DNA of 64,000 nt from Natronolimnohabitans sp. A-GB9 (GCF_030848565.1 NZ_JAVDDV010000005.1:62001-126000), one strand, 5' to 3'; positions 51,882 to 61,339 are shown, counted from the first letter of the stretch. A program made the numbers and translations. The notes: generated by a model not told the origin, from the letters alone.

Positions 51882-53360
51882 GTGAGTTCTCGCTGGCGTA
51901 CCGTCCCCAATCCCGTTCGGTGGCTCTTGCTCTCGATCGGGTCGTTACTCGCGCGACTGGGGGTGATCGATCCCCGCCGCGCCGAGCGAACGACCGATCT
52001 CGCCTGGCCGCGGATCGTGACGGGGATCGCTCGGATGTCCAAGTCCGCGGCCGACGTCGCGATGGTCGGGATCGCTCTCGGTCCGGCGGCCATCGCAGGG
52101 GTCGGGCTCGCGGCACCGTACTGGGGGCTGGCGTTCGCGATCGGCGGCGGCGTCGCCGGCGCGACGATCAGTCTCGTCTCCCAGCGCTACACGGGCGGGA
52201 CGACCGACGGACTCTCGCTTGCGGTGACAACCAGCGCCGTCGTCGTCGCTGCACTCACCCTCCCGCTTGCCGCCCTCTACTTGACGGTCGCCGAACCGTT
52301 GATCGCGCTCGTCGGGAACGACGCGGCCTCGATCGCCTACGGCGCCGAGTATCTGGCCGTCGTCGCCCTGGGTGTCCCCTTCGCCGCGTTGAACCTCATC
52401 GGGAGTCGCACCCTCGTCGGCGCCGACGACGCGTGGACGCCGATGATGTTGCGCGCGGGCGGTGCGGTCGCCAACGTCGTCCTCAACGCCGTTCTGATCT
52501 TCGGACTCGAGATGGGCGTCGTTGGCGCGGCGATCGGTACAGTCGTCGCCAACGCCCTCGTGTTAGTCGCGTTCGGCGTCGGCTTCACCGTCGGCTGGCT
52601 GCCAGGGATCGGCGCGTTCCCCGTCACGATCGACCGCTCGCGGCCCCACGCGACGATCGCCGACGCCCGCGACGTGATCGACATCGGGACGCCGCTCGTG
52701 TTTACGAACGTCGCCCGCCGGGCCGCCCAGTTCCCGATGCTCGCGATCGTCGCGCTGTTCGGTCCGAACGTCCTCGCGGCCTACGTCGTCGCCCGCCGCG
52801 TCAGGGACCTGATGGACACACCCGGCTGGGGGTTCTCGCTGGCCTCGAGCAGCCTCGTCGGCCAAGAACTCGGCACTGGTGACGAACGGGCCGCCGACAC
52901 CTACGGCCGCGAAGTGCTCTGGTTCGGCACCGCCGTCTACCTCGTCAGCGCGGGGCTCGTCCTCGTCTTCGCCGAGCAGGTCGGTCGACTGTTCGTCGAC
53001 GATCCGTCGATCCTGCCGCTCGTGACGACGTTCATCGCGGTCGCCTGCGTCAGCGTCGTCTTCCGCGGGATCAGCGGCGGTGCGACCGGGCCGCTGCGGG
53101 CCAGCGGCGACACGCGCTGGCCGTTCTACGGCCAGGTGCTCGGGCTGTACGTCGCCGCAATCCCCGTCGCCCTCCTCGGTGCGACAGCTGTTCCGATTCC
53201 GTACGTAGAGACCGTGACACCGCTCGGTATCGGCGCGCTCTATGCCGCATTGATCCTCGAGACGCTCGTTCCCGCCGCCGTCACCTACTACCGGTTTGCG
53301 GCCGGCCACTGGAAGGCCATCAGCCGCGCGTACCGTCCGGAAGGGGCGGCGAGTGACTGA
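51882..53360 (+). CDS. MATE family efflux transporter
   Basis: A 492-residue multidrug and toxic compound extrusion carrier with 12 helices in two halves. Diagnostic stretches are MVGIALGPAAIAGVGLAAPY (about 66-85), GVAGATISLVSQRYTGG (about 90-106) and, in the second half, VGQELGTGDERAADTYG (about 326-342). These proteins usually exchange cations for drugs or metabolites. It begins with GTG, divergent from the MoeA gene by about 220 bp. Its stop TGA is the first triplet of a family I repeat. Confidence 0.93.
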   Translation: MSSRWRTVPNPVRWLLLSIGSLLARLGVIDPRRAERTTDLAWPRIVTGIARMSKSAADVAMVGIALGPAAIAGVGLAAPYWGLAFAIGGGVAGATISLVSQRYTGGTTDGLSLAVTTSAVVVAALTLPLAALYLTVAEPLIALVGNDAASIAYGAEYLAVVALGVPFAALNLIGSRTLVGADDAWTPMMLRAGGAVANVVLNAVLIFGLEMGVVGAAIGTVVANALVLVAFGVGFTVGWLPGIGAFPVTIDRSRPHATIADARDVIDIGTPLVFTNVARRAAQFPMLAIVALFGPNVLAAYVVARRVRDLMDTPGWGFSLASSSLVGQELGTGDERAADTYGREVLWFGTAVYLVSAGLVLVFAEQVGRLFVDDPSILPLVTTFIAVACVSVVFRGISGGATGPLRASGDTRWPFYGQVLGLYVAAIPVALLGATAVPIPYVETVTPLGIGALYAALILETLVPAAVTYYRFAAGHWKAISRAYRPEGAASD

Positions 53361-53394
53361 GACGGTCTCCTGTCGTCACTGCCCGCCGATCGCC
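53358..53394 (+). repeat. Family I palindromic repeat at the MATE stop codon
   Basis: TGAGACGGTCTCCTGTCGTC begins with the MATE stop codon and continues CACTGCCCGCCGATCGCC. Left half matches the copies at 3.72 and 34.96 kb. The matching right arm is not found. Confidence 0.7.
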
Positions 53395-53491
53395 GGCCCT
53401 CGAGGGAGCGATCCACGGAGCAACCCGCCGACCGCGTTATAAGCACACCGGAATGGATGATTTTTTCACACGGAATGTCGAATAGCGTGGT

Positions 53492-53836
53492 ATGGCTGCC
53501 CATGGCTTTCAGGGGGAAACAGAGTCCGGAACCGGGACCGGACGGGGTGTCTCGCTTCCCGACGCGATCCCGTTCGATCGAGCACAGCTGACACGACTGA
53601 GCTGGGAGCTCGGGTCGGACGTCGTCGACGACGAGGAAGCAACACGACACAGCGAGTGGACACACACGGGACGCCGGTGGGCGCTTTCGATCTTCCGGGT
53701 GACGAGCAACACCGTCGTCATCCGCGTCCGGACCCCCGTCGGCCGGGAGCGATTCTACGGCGCCGCCGAACAGGACCTCGAGCCGGCGCTCGAAGGGCTC
53801 GAGTCGGAGAGCTGCTGGAACCGACTCGATCGGTGA
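53492..53836 (+). CDS. Haloarchaeal protein of unknown function (114 aa)
   Basis: A soluble 114-residue protein. The N-terminal 35 residues are Gly/Thr-rich; the rest (LTRLSWELGSDVVDDEEATRH, WALSIFRVTSNTVVIRVR, RFYGAAEQDLEPALEGLES) looks like a small alpha/beta domain. CGTTATAAGC at about 53434 could be its TATA element. No family recognised. Same strand as the following hydrolase gene. Confidence 0.65.
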   Translation: MAAHGFQGETESGTGTGRGVSLPDAIPFDRAQLTRLSWELGSDVVDDEEATRHSEWTHTGRRWALSIFRVTSNTVVIRVRTPVGRERFYGAAEQDLEPALEGLESESCWNRLDR

Positions 53837-53896
53837 GTTCGAAACGAACTCGTTCGTGGCACAACGGTTACAAGTCTGCTACTGGTTCCAGATGGT

Positions 53897-55024
53897 ATGC
53901 CACGACTTGCCGACACCGATCGCGAGCGCATCGCTGCCCGCTTCGATCGCCATCTCGAGGTCGGACTCCACCACGGCGCCCAGCTGGCCGTCTACGTCGA
54001 CGGCGAGCGGGTGTTAAACCTCGCGGGCGGGGTAACCGGCCCCGGCGGTGAGGCCGAGACGCCGGAGACACGCCACATCGTCTTTTCGTGTACGAAGCCA
54101 TACGCCGCGGTGACGCTTCACTCGCTGGTCGACGACGGGGAACTCGCCTACGATGACCGCGTCGTCGACCACTGGCCCGAGTTTGCCGACGAGGGGACGG
54201 CAAAAGCGGAGATCACGGTCCGGCAGGTGTTGAGCCACACTGCGGGTCTCAACCAGAGCGAGATCGACGACCAGCCGGACGTCTGGACCGACTGGGAGGC
54301 GGTCGTCGACCATCTCGAGGGAATGGAACTCAACGACGAGCCTGGTGAGGTGCCGGCCTATCACGCGCTGACGTTCGGCTGGCTCGTGGGAGAACTCGTC
54401 GGCCGGGTATCGGGGACGCCGATCGAACAGGCGGCCCGCGAGCGCGTCTTCGAACCGCTCGGGATGGACGACACCGGTATCGGGCTGCGCGAAGACGAGG
54501 ACGACGACGTCGCGACGCTGGTCGGCTTCGAGCCGTTCGACCGCTGTCGCGACCCCGGTGAGGGACTCGGTGCGAACGCCGAGGTCGCGGCGCCGTTCAA
54601 CGACGAAGCGCTCCACCGGGCGGTGATCCCTGCCTCGAACGGCATCGGGACCGCCGCCGACATGGCTCGTTTCTACGCCTGTCTGGCCAACGGGGGCGAA
54701 CTCGAGGGGACCCGGCTCCTTTCGGAAGCGACCGTCGACGCGATGACCACACTCCAGGCCGAGACCGATGCCGACGGCACGCTCGGCCGCGAGGCACGGT
54801 TCTGTCTGGGGTTCTGGAAGGGCGGGACGACGGTTGCACCCTACGGCTCGCTGTCGCCGCCACACACGTTCGGCCACGCTGGACTGGGCAGCAGCGTCGG
54901 CTGGGCCGATCCCGAAGAAAACGTCGGCTTCGCGTACGTCACGAACGGGGTCCGTGACGGCTCCTACGAACACGTCGCTCGAGTGAACGCGCTCGCGGAC
55001 GCGGTCCGATTGGCGATTCGGTGA
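53897..55024 (+). CDS. Serine beta-lactamase-fold hydrolase
   Basis: A 375-residue class C beta-lactamase/esterase-type protein. The catalytic SxxK is SCTK (S64, K67), the Tyr motif is in VPAYHALTFGWL (about residue 155; YHA in place of YxN), and HTAGL (about 116) is typical. A C-terminal HTFGHAGLGSSVGWADPEE holds the HxG element. It likely acts as an esterase or peptidase on a small substrate rather than as an antibiotic-resistance enzyme, since archaea lack peptidoglycan. No signal peptide, so cytoplasmic. Confidence 0.9.
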   Translation: MPRLADTDRERIAARFDRHLEVGLHHGAQLAVYVDGERVLNLAGGVTGPGGEAETPETRHIVFSCTKPYAAVTLHSLVDDGELAYDDRVVDHWPEFADEGTAKAEITVRQVLSHTAGLNQSEIDDQPDVWTDWEAVVDHLEGMELNDEPGEVPAYHALTFGWLVGELVGRVSGTPIEQAARERVFEPLGMDDTGIGLREDEDDDVATLVGFEPFDRCRDPGEGLGANAEVAAPFNDEALHRAVIPASNGIGTAADMARFYACLANGGELEGTRLLSEATVDAMTTLQAETDADGTLGREARFCLGFWKGGTTVAPYGSLSPPHTFGHAGLGSSVGWADPEENVGFAYVTNGVRDGSYEHVARVNALADAVRLAIR

Positions 55025-55083
55025 GACGGATCCCATCGTCCGTACCACGCTGCCCGAACGAACCCGATCGGGCGACGGCCGGC

Positions 55084-56379
55084 CTACGGCGACGGCTCCC
55101 AGTTCTCGACGGCGACCGTCTCGCCTTCGGGGATCCCCTCGCGGTCGTCGTCGACGACGACCCAGCCGTCTGCCAATGCGACACTCGAGAGCACACCAGA
55201 GCCGCTGGCTCGCGTCGGCGTCGCCGTAAACCGCGGCTCGCCGGGCTCGAGGGCCGCCTCGTCGCGCTCCTCGAGTTGGACGCGTGCGAACGTCCGGGTT
55301 CCGGGTTCGCTCGGGATCTTGCGCTCGAGGCGGGCGTTCGTTGTCGGATGGGGGGCAGGGTCAGTCCCCTCGAGCCACGCCAGGACCGGCCGAAGGAACT
55401 GGACTGCGTTGACGATACAGGCGACGGGATACCCCGGCAGGGCGATGACGGGCGTCTCCTCGACGATTCCGAGACAGACGGGGTGGCCGGGCTTGAGCCC
55501 GACGCCGTGGACGACGACCTCGCCCAGTTCGTCGATCACCTCCGGCAGGAGGTCCCGCTCGCCGACCGAAGAGCCGCCGGTGGTGACGACGACGTCTTTG
55601 GTCAGGTCGCGCTGGATCGCCACGCGCAGCGACTCGAAGTCGTCGGTGACGACGTCACGGTAGGTCGCCTGCCCGCCCCATCGCTTCGCCAGCCGGGAGA
55701 TCGTGAGTCCGTTGGTCTCGATGACCTCGCCCGGACCCGGATCGCCGTCGACGAGTTCCTCGCCGGTCGGAATCACGCCGACCGTCGGCTGCCTGGCGAC
55801 CGCCACCTCGGCGTAGCCCGCAGACCGCAGGAGGCCGAGATCGGACGGCCGGAGCCGGTGGCCCACGTCGTAGAGTTGCTGGTCTTCCTCGACGTCCTCG
55901 CCGATCGGCGCGACGTTTTCCCCTTCGGCGACGGCGTCTTCGACCTCGAGTTCGCCGACCGACTCGAGTTCCGTGACGTGTTCGATCATGACGACGGCGT
56001 CGGCGCCTTCGGGGAGGGCGCTGCCGGTGTGAACACGGGCGGCCGTCTCGGGGCCGACGCTGGCGTCGTCGCCGGTGCCATCGGCGACCCGCAACACCTC
56101 GGGTGAGCGTTCGCTGGCCCCGAACGTGTCCGCGGCGCGGACGGCATAGCCGTCCATCGCCGCCCGCTCGTAGTGGGGGACGTTCCGTGCCGACGTGACG
56201 GGCGCGGCGAGCACCCGGCCGTCGGCGCGTTCGACGTCGATCCGTTCGGTTCCGACGGGCGGTGTGTCCTCGTCGTCACGATCCCCCACGACTGCCGTTT
56301 CGAGTATCCGACGCGCCTCGTCGACCGGCGTCCGTTCCTTGAACCCGGCCGTCTTGCGCTCGCTATCGGCTCCGTCCAT
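55084..56379 (-). CDS. moeA: Molybdopterin molybdotransferase MoeA (second copy)
   Basis: A 431-residue MoeA of normal length with the four domains: ERADGRVLAAPVTSARNVPH, MDGYAVRAADTFGASERSPE, HTGSALPEGADAVVMIE (about 115-131), IPTGEELVDGDPGPGEV, and VTTGGSSVGERDLL (about 265-278). It lacks the C-terminal binding-protein domain seen in the copy at 49796. Two moeA genes are usual in archaea, possibly for Mo and W or for sequential steps. The ATG at 56379 is the best start. Divergent from the GIDE-like gene. Confidence 0.95.
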   Translation of the reverse strand: MDGADSERKTAGFKERTPVDEARRILETAVVGDRDDEDTPPVGTERIDVERADGRVLAAPVTSARNVPHYERAAMDGYAVRAADTFGASERSPEVLRVADGTGDDASVGPETAARVHTGSALPEGADAVVMIEHVTELESVGELEVEDAVAEGENVAPIGEDVEEDQQLYDVGHRLRPSDLGLLRSAGYAEVAVARQPTVGVIPTGEELVDGDPGPGEVIETNGLTISRLAKRWGGQATYRDVVTDDFESLRVAIQRDLTKDVVVTTGGSSVGERDLLPEVIDELGEVVVHGVGLKPGHPVCLGIVEETPVIALPGYPVACIVNAVQFLRPVLAWLEGTDPAPHPTTNARLERKIPSEPGTRTFARVQLEERDEAALEPGEPRFTATPTRASGSGVLSSVALADGWVVVDDDREGIPEGETVAVENWEPSP

Positions 56380-56481
56380 ACCTTCACTCGGGGTGGCGGA
56401 CGGCAAAAGCGTGGGGGACCGAACGGAGTGTGAAGCGACCCCACACATGTATTGGCGATCGGCCCGGAGCTACGAGTAGGG

Positions 56482-57303
56482 ATGCCAGCCACGCACATCG
56501 ACCCGGTCCTGCTCGCGATCACCGCGGCGGGTACCGTGGCGGTCGTCTTCTTCTGGTACGGGTTCGGTGAGTTGCGGACGGCCAACCGCATCCTCCGTTC
56601 GGGACCCGCTGCTACCCTCGAGGCGCCGACGGACGGACGGGTCGAACTCCGCGGCCGCGCGCGGCCGATCGACGACGATCGGACGCTTCGCTCGCCGTTT
56701 ACCGACACGCCCTGTCTCGTCTGTGAGTACTGTGTCGAGGAAGCACGCACCGTCCGCAACGAACGCCACTGGGTGACTATCGCCTCGGGCGTCCAGTCCG
56801 TCCCGTTTCGACTCGAGGACGACGCTGGAACGGCGTTAGTGACGACGCTCGACGCCGACTTCCGGCTCGAGGCCGACACCCGAATCGACGTGCCTGGGGG
56901 GACGGAGCCGTCGGCAGAGATCGCTCGCGCGCTCGAACAGAACGCCATCGAGCGTCGGTACGAGTCGGCTGCAACCGCGTCGGTCGGTCGCGTCTCGGCG
57001 AACGACCGGCGGGTCCGTGAGCGACTGCTCGTTCCCGGCGACGACGTCTCCGTCCTCGGGACGGTTCGAACCGATTCGGCCGCCCTGTGGGAGACGAGGC
57101 CGGTGGATGTCGTCGTCGGGGCCCCGGATGCGGCGCCATCGCCACGTCTCAGCGATCGGCTCCGGGATCTCTTGTTCGACGATCCGGTCGTGATCTCCGA
57201 CGACGTCGACCGCCAACTCGGAGTTCGTGCTGGCGCGTACGGTGTCAGTGCCATCACGATCGCACTCGTCGCCATCACGGTTACCGTGGCATCGTTCGTC
57301 TGA
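56482..57303 (+). CDS. GIDE-like membrane protein
   Basis: A 273-residue protein with an N-terminal helix (about 5-22), a soluble domain of beta character, and a C-terminal helix (about 250-270). LRGRARPIDDDRTLRSPFTD followed by PCLVCEYCVEEA and HWVTIASGVQSVPFRLEDDA matches the GIDE domain pattern (membrane-bound E3-ligase-like proteins of eukaryotes and their archaeal relatives) without a RING. A homologue with the same architecture is at 62866. Function unknown. Confidence 0.72.
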   Translation: MPATHIDPVLLAITAAGTVAVVFFWYGFGELRTANRILRSGPAATLEAPTDGRVELRGRARPIDDDRTLRSPFTDTPCLVCEYCVEEARTVRNERHWVTIASGVQSVPFRLEDDAGTALVTTLDADFRLEADTRIDVPGGTEPSAEIARALEQNAIERRYESAATASVGRVSANDRRVRERLLVPGDDVSVLGTVRTDSAALWETRPVDVVVGAPDAAPSPRLSDRLRDLLFDDPVVISDDVDRQLGVRAGAYGVSAITIALVAITVTVASFV

Positions 57304-57448
57304 TCGTCGGCAACACTCGAGGTCGTCCGCGCTCTGCCGGCTGGACTCGAGGCCGTTCCGGCGACGGCGACCGGCACACCCCACGTCGTCACCCCCCGAA
57401 TCGGCCGCTACCGCGGGCTTTTTCGTATCGGCGTTCGAACCAGTACCC

Positions 57449-57814
57449 ATGTCAGCGCTTCGCGACGCACTGCGGGACCTCTCCGAGGACGTCTTCTTCG
57501 ATCTGCTCGAGAGCGAGGACGCCTATCTGCTCGTCCTCGACGTCCCAGGTGTCTCGGCCGACACGCTCGAGTTGGCCATCGAGGACGGGCGCATCTCCAT
57601 CGACGCCCATCGGGAGAAAACACCCGAGGGCGATTATCGGTATCTCGAGGAGAACCGGTCGCTGTTTCTCGATGTCGACCTTCCACTGCCCGACGACGCG
57701 GTCGGAGAGCAGGCAACGGCGAGTGTCGACCGCGGCGTCCTCGAGTTGACAGTTCCCAAGACGTCTGCAAGCAGCGAGACGACGATCGACGTCGTCGACG
57801 GCGAGACGGAGTAA
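57449..57814 (+). CDS. Hsp20/alpha-crystallin family small heat shock protein
   Basis: A 121-residue chaperone that holds unfolding proteins. The alpha-crystallin core runs from about residue 20 to 105: YLLVLDVPGVSADTLELAIE, then RISIDAHRE, SLFLDVDLPLPDDA and the terminal strand RGVLELTVPK, the AxLxxGVLxVxxPK signature. The short N-terminal region is typical of archaeal members. Start ATG at 57449. Precedes the UbiB-type kinase gene by about 50 bp. Confidence 0.9.
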   Translation: MSALRDALRDLSEDVFFDLLESEDAYLLVLDVPGVSADTLELAIEDGRISIDAHREKTPEGDYRYLEENRSLFLDVDLPLPDDAVGEQATASVDRGVLELTVPKTSASSETTIDVVDGETE

Positions 57815-57866
57815 CGCGAGGTGACAGAGGCTGGTTACCCTCCGTGCGTACAAGCGGTTCGTCCTC

Positions 57867-59540
57867 GTGGCATGGCAGTTTCTCCCGTTGTTGCTCGCCT
57901 ACGCCCGTGACCGGCGTCGCTTCCTGCTGTTTGGCCGCTCCCGAAAGGTAGGTCCCGAGACCCATCGCAAGCGGGCGGAACTGTTGCTCGAGTCGCTGCT
58001 GACGCTTGGGCCTACGTTCATCAAGCTCGGTCAGTTGCTCTCGACCCGGCCGGACGTGTTGCCGCCGGCGTACATCGACGTCCTCGCGTCCCTGCAAGAC
58101 GACGTTCCGCCCGCCGAGTGGGACGAGGCCAGACAGGTCCTCGAGGAGGAACTCGGTCCCGTCGAGGACAACTTCGACGAGTTCGAGACCGAGCCGATCA
58201 GCGGCGCGAGTCTGGGACAGGTCTACCGGGCGCGGCTCGATCCGGAAGCTACCGACGTCGCCGAACCGACCCGTGCCGACGGTGCCGGCCGCGAGGTCGC
58301 CGTCAAGGTCCGTCGACCGAGCATCGAGGAACTCGTCGCGGCCGACCTACGCGTGATCAAGTGGTCGCTTCCGTTCCTGTTGTACTTCGTCGACGAATCG
58401 CGTGCGTTCTCGCTCGAGAACTTAGCCGAGGAGTTCTCGAAGACGATCCGCGAGGAGATGGACTACGAGCGCGAAGCCGAGATGCTCCAGGAGATCCGGG
58501 CCAACTTCGCGGACGACGATCGATTCGTCATCCCCGATGTGATCGAGAGTCATTCGGGACCCCGCGTCCTGACCATGGAGTACGTCGAGGGGACGAAGAT
58601 CAACGACGTCGAGGAACTCGAGCGCAGGGATATCGACCGGACGCGGGTCGCACAGAACCTAGAGCGGGCGTACCTACAGATGATCATCGACGACGGCGTG
58701 TTCCACGCCGACCCACATCCGGGGAACCTCGCAGTGACCGACGACGGGCGGATCGTCTTCTACGACTTCGGTATGTCAGGGCGGGTCGATCCGTTCGTCC
58801 AGGAGAAGATCATCGACTTTTACGTCGCCGTCGCAAACGAGGACATCGACGCGATCTTGGACGCCTTGATCGAGGTCGGGACGCTCAGTCCCGACGCCGA
58901 CCGTGGGGTGATGGCCGAAGTGATGGAGATCGCCATCCAGGACGCCCGCGGCGAGGACGTCGAACAGTACCGGATCAACCAGATCATCGGCCAGATCGAG
59001 GACTCGATCTACGTCTTCCCGTTCCGACTGCCGAAGAACCTCGCGCTGGTCATGCGGGTCGCGACCGTCGTCGAGGGGGTCTGTGTCACCCTCGATCCCG
59101 ACTTCGACTTCATCGAGACTGCGACCGACTACCTCATCGAACAGGGGTACCGCGAGGAGTCGATCCGCCAGTATGCCCGTGAGACGGGCAAACAGCTCCG
59201 CGATACCGGCCAGTCGCTGACGCGGCTCGCACCCAAAACCGAGCGCACCCTCGATCGGCTCGAACGGGACGACCTCTACGTTCGTATCGGCCTCGAGGAC
59301 GAAGAGGAACTCTTCCAAGACCTCGCCAAACGGCTCATCTACGGCATGTTGCTTACGATGTCGCTGTTTTCGATGGGCGTTCTCTACGCCCTCGAGGCGC
59401 CGGAGGCGTCGATCGTCGCGGCGGTCTTCTCGCTTATCGTCGTGATCCAGCTCTATCGCTCGTTTCGCGAGCCGAAATCGATCCGAACGAAGCCACAGTT
59501 TACCCGTCAGAGCATGCGTCAGCGACGCGGCGAGGAGTAG
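57867..59540 (+). CDS. AarF/UbiB-type atypical kinase
   Basis: A 557-residue ABC1/ADCK/UbiB family protein, linked elsewhere to quinone or isoprenoid lipid metabolism. Motifs: LGPTFIKLGQLLSTRPDVLP (KxGQ, about 48-67), SGASLGQVYRARL (Ala-rich loop, about 112-124), VKVRRPSIEELVAADL, EMDYEREAEM, HADPHPGNLA (about 276-285) and YDFGMSGRV (metal-binding DFG, about 297-305). Two helices close the C-terminus (about 490-535). The GTG start at 57867 is uncertain: codons for LRAYKRFVLV directly upstream look conserved but have no ATG, GTG or TTG before an in-frame TGA at about 57825. Confidence 0.93.
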   Translation: MAWQFLPLLLAYARDRRRFLLFGRSRKVGPETHRKRAELLLESLLTLGPTFIKLGQLLSTRPDVLPPAYIDVLASLQDDVPPAEWDEARQVLEEELGPVEDNFDEFETEPISGASLGQVYRARLDPEATDVAEPTRADGAGREVAVKVRRPSIEELVAADLRVIKWSLPFLLYFVDESRAFSLENLAEEFSKTIREEMDYEREAEMLQEIRANFADDDRFVIPDVIESHSGPRVLTMEYVEGTKINDVEELERRDIDRTRVAQNLERAYLQMIIDDGVFHADPHPGNLAVTDDGRIVFYDFGMSGRVDPFVQEKIIDFYVAVANEDIDAILDALIEVGTLSPDADRGVMAEVMEIAIQDARGEDVEQYRINQIIGQIEDSIYVFPFRLPKNLALVMRVATVVEGVCVTLDPDFDFIETATDYLIEQGYREESIRQYARETGKQLRDTGQSLTRLAPKTERTLDRLERDDLYVRIGLEDEEELFQDLAKRLIYGMLLTMSLFSMGVLYALEAPEASIVAAVFSLIVVIQLYRSFREPKSIRTKPQFTRQSMRQRRGEE

Positions 59541-59570
59541 GTTCTTTCGGCTGCCCGCCGACTACCCGGT

Positions 59571-60650
59571 ATGGAGTACGATCGGCTCGCCGACCTGTCA
59601 CTGTCGATCAACGCGGTGTCGACCGACCGTCTCGAGCGTGAGACGTCGAACGGGCGCCGTGTCACGACCGAATTCGTGCTGTCGGGTCCCGGGACGCCCG
59701 GGACGGACGGAACGAACACGGTCGTCGGTCGCGGTGAAGACGTCACCTACGACACGGACGAACACGACGCACTGGCCGTCTCGGAGCTCCCCGACCTGAC
59801 CGGCGAGTACACGGTCGAGTCGTTTGCCACACGCCTCGACGACGTCGACCTGTTCCCGGCGGGTGCACCCGACCGCGACGTGTTCCGAAACTACCGACGC
59901 TGGGGGCTCGAGGCCGCGGCGCTGGATCTCGCGCTTCGCCAGGCCGGGACGGACCTAGCGACTGCTACCGGTCGCTCGCTCGAGCCGATCCGGTTCGTTA
60001 CCAGTACTCGACTCGGCGAGCCACCGACGACCGACCGCCTCGAGACGCTACGCGGGCGGGTGCCCGACCTCGAGTTCAAACTCGATCCGACCCCGGCATG
60101 GGACGACGACGTCGTCACGGCGATCGACGAGACAGTCGGCGACGACGCGGTCGCGATCCTCGATCTCAAGGGTCAGTACGAGGGAACGACGGTCGACGTT
60201 CCGGCGGATCCCGATCTCTACGAACGGGTACTCGAGGCGTTTCCCGACGCGATTATCGAGGATCCAGCACTGACGGCGGAGACGCGACCGCTGTTCGACG
60301 ATCCCGACGTTCGTCGGCGGGTCTCGTGGGACGCCCCGATCCACGGCGTCGGCGACGTCGAAGCCCTGCCGTGGGAGCCCGACTGGCTCAACGTCAAACC
60401 CTCCCGGTTCGGGTCTCTGGAGTCGCTGTGCGAGACGATCGACTACTGCGAGGAACGCGGAATCGACCTGTACGGCGGCGGCCAGTTCGAACTCGGTGTC
60501 GGTCGCGGCCAGCTCCAGACGCTGGCAGCGCTGTACTACCCCCAGGGGCCAAACGACATCGCCCCGCGGGCATACAACGACGCCTCGGTCGGCGACGACC
60601 TGCCGACAAGTCCGCTCGATCCGCCAGCCGACCCGCAGGGCTTTCGGTAA
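59571..60650 (+). CDS. Enolase-superfamily protein (MLE/OSBS-like)
   Basis: A 359-residue protein with an enolase N-domain and TIM barrel. Candidate catalytic residues follow the MLE subgroup order: Lys in EFKLDPTPAW, Asp in AILDLKGQYEG, Glu in AIIEDPAL, Asp in WDAPIHGV and Lys in LNVKPSRFG. This is consistent with an active acid-sugar dehydratase, epimerase or o-succinylbenzoate synthase-like enzyme. Substrate is unknown. The TAA stop is followed after about 8 bp by a family I element. Confidence 0.85.
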   Translation: MEYDRLADLSLSINAVSTDRLERETSNGRRVTTEFVLSGPGTPGTDGTNTVVGRGEDVTYDTDEHDALAVSELPDLTGEYTVESFATRLDDVDLFPAGAPDRDVFRNYRRWGLEAAALDLALRQAGTDLATATGRSLEPIRFVTSTRLGEPPTTDRLETLRGRVPDLEFKLDPTPAWDDDVVTAIDETVGDDAVAILDLKGQYEGTTVDVPADPDLYERVLEAFPDAIIEDPALTAETRPLFDDPDVRRRVSWDAPIHGVGDVEALPWEPDWLNVKPSRFGSLESLCETIDYCEERGIDLYGGGQFELGVGRGQLQTLAALYYPQGPNDIAPRAYNDASVGDDLPTSPLDPPADPQGFR

Positions 60651-60657
60651 CGTCTCG

Positions 60658-60735
60658 TCCGGACTGCTGTACCGCGTCCCGCCGATCGACAGGTGGGGTC
60701 GGCGAGCGTCGGGAGGACGACAGGAGACCGTCTCA
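60658..60735. repeat. Family I palindromic repeat with both ends
   Basis: Left end CCGGACTGCTGTACCGCGTC and core CCCGCCGATCGAC; right end GACGACAGGAGACCGTCTCA (60716-60735), whose last triplet read in reverse is the TGA stop of the 60733 gene. With the left ends of the other copies this defines the full family I unit of about 75-80 bp. Confidence 0.8.
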
Positions 60736-61314
60736 ATCGGACCGATCGTTCCGACACGGCCCCCACAGCGTCGTCGGTGACGTCTCGTCCCCGTCCGCTC
60801 GTTTGACGTCACGCCAGAGCTCGAACCCCCCGTAGCGATCCGCTTCGAGCAGCCGATCGGCCAGCTCCGGCGCCACCGAAACGCGGCCACACTCCCCTTC
60901 GACGAAGAGGCCGTCCGGGCCGAACGAAAACTCGACGTCGTAGTGAGCGACGGCCTCCTCGCGGCTCTCGAGTTCGGGATGGATCGCCTCGAGGACGTCC
61001 GCCACGTACTCGAGGGCGAGTTGCATCCCCGGGGCATCGGTCGTCTCAAGATCGATTCGGACGATCGGGACGTAAACGGGGCGTTCGGTCTCGCCCTCAC
61101 GGTGGCTGTCGACGACGGCGATCCGGCGGACCGTCGGGGACGTCGAGAGATGAGAGCCGGTGCCGGGTGCGAGGGTGTCGGCGAGACGCGTCTCGAGGTC
61201 GCGCGCGAGCGCGCGTCGATTATGTGTTCGAGTTCGCCAGCGGCGCCACGCGACCAGTCCGAGCCCGGTTCCCGCGACGACGAGGAGGCCGGCGATGGCG
61301 AAGCTACCGATCAT
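60733..61314 (-). CDS. Membrane-anchored protein of unknown function
   Basis: A 193-residue protein with one N-terminal helix (MIGSFAIAGLLVVAGTGLGLV) followed by a basic region (WRRWRTRTHNRR) and a soluble alpha/beta domain (VDSHREGETERPVYVPIVRI, EEAVAHYDVEFSFGPDG, CGRVSVAPELADRLL). It is likely cytoplasmic with a membrane anchor. No family recognised. Its TGA stop lies in the palindromic repeat. Confidence 0.7.
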   Translation of the reverse strand: MIGSFAIAGLLVVAGTGLGLVAWRRWRTRTHNRRALARDLETRLADTLAPGTGSHLSTSPTVRRIAVVDSHREGETERPVYVPIVRIDLETTDAPGMQLALEYVADVLEAIHPELESREEAVAHYDVEFSFGPDGLFVEGECGRVSVAPELADRLLEADRYGGFELWRDVKRADGDETSPTTLWGPCRNDRSD

Positions 61315-61339
61315 CGGGACTGTTTTTCGGGCCAGTCAG

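Noticed and set aside
55022-55047. TGAGACGGATCC after the beta-lactamase-fold gene as a repeat copy
   Set aside because: Only the first bases match; no arm or core, so counted just as a stop-codon coincidence.
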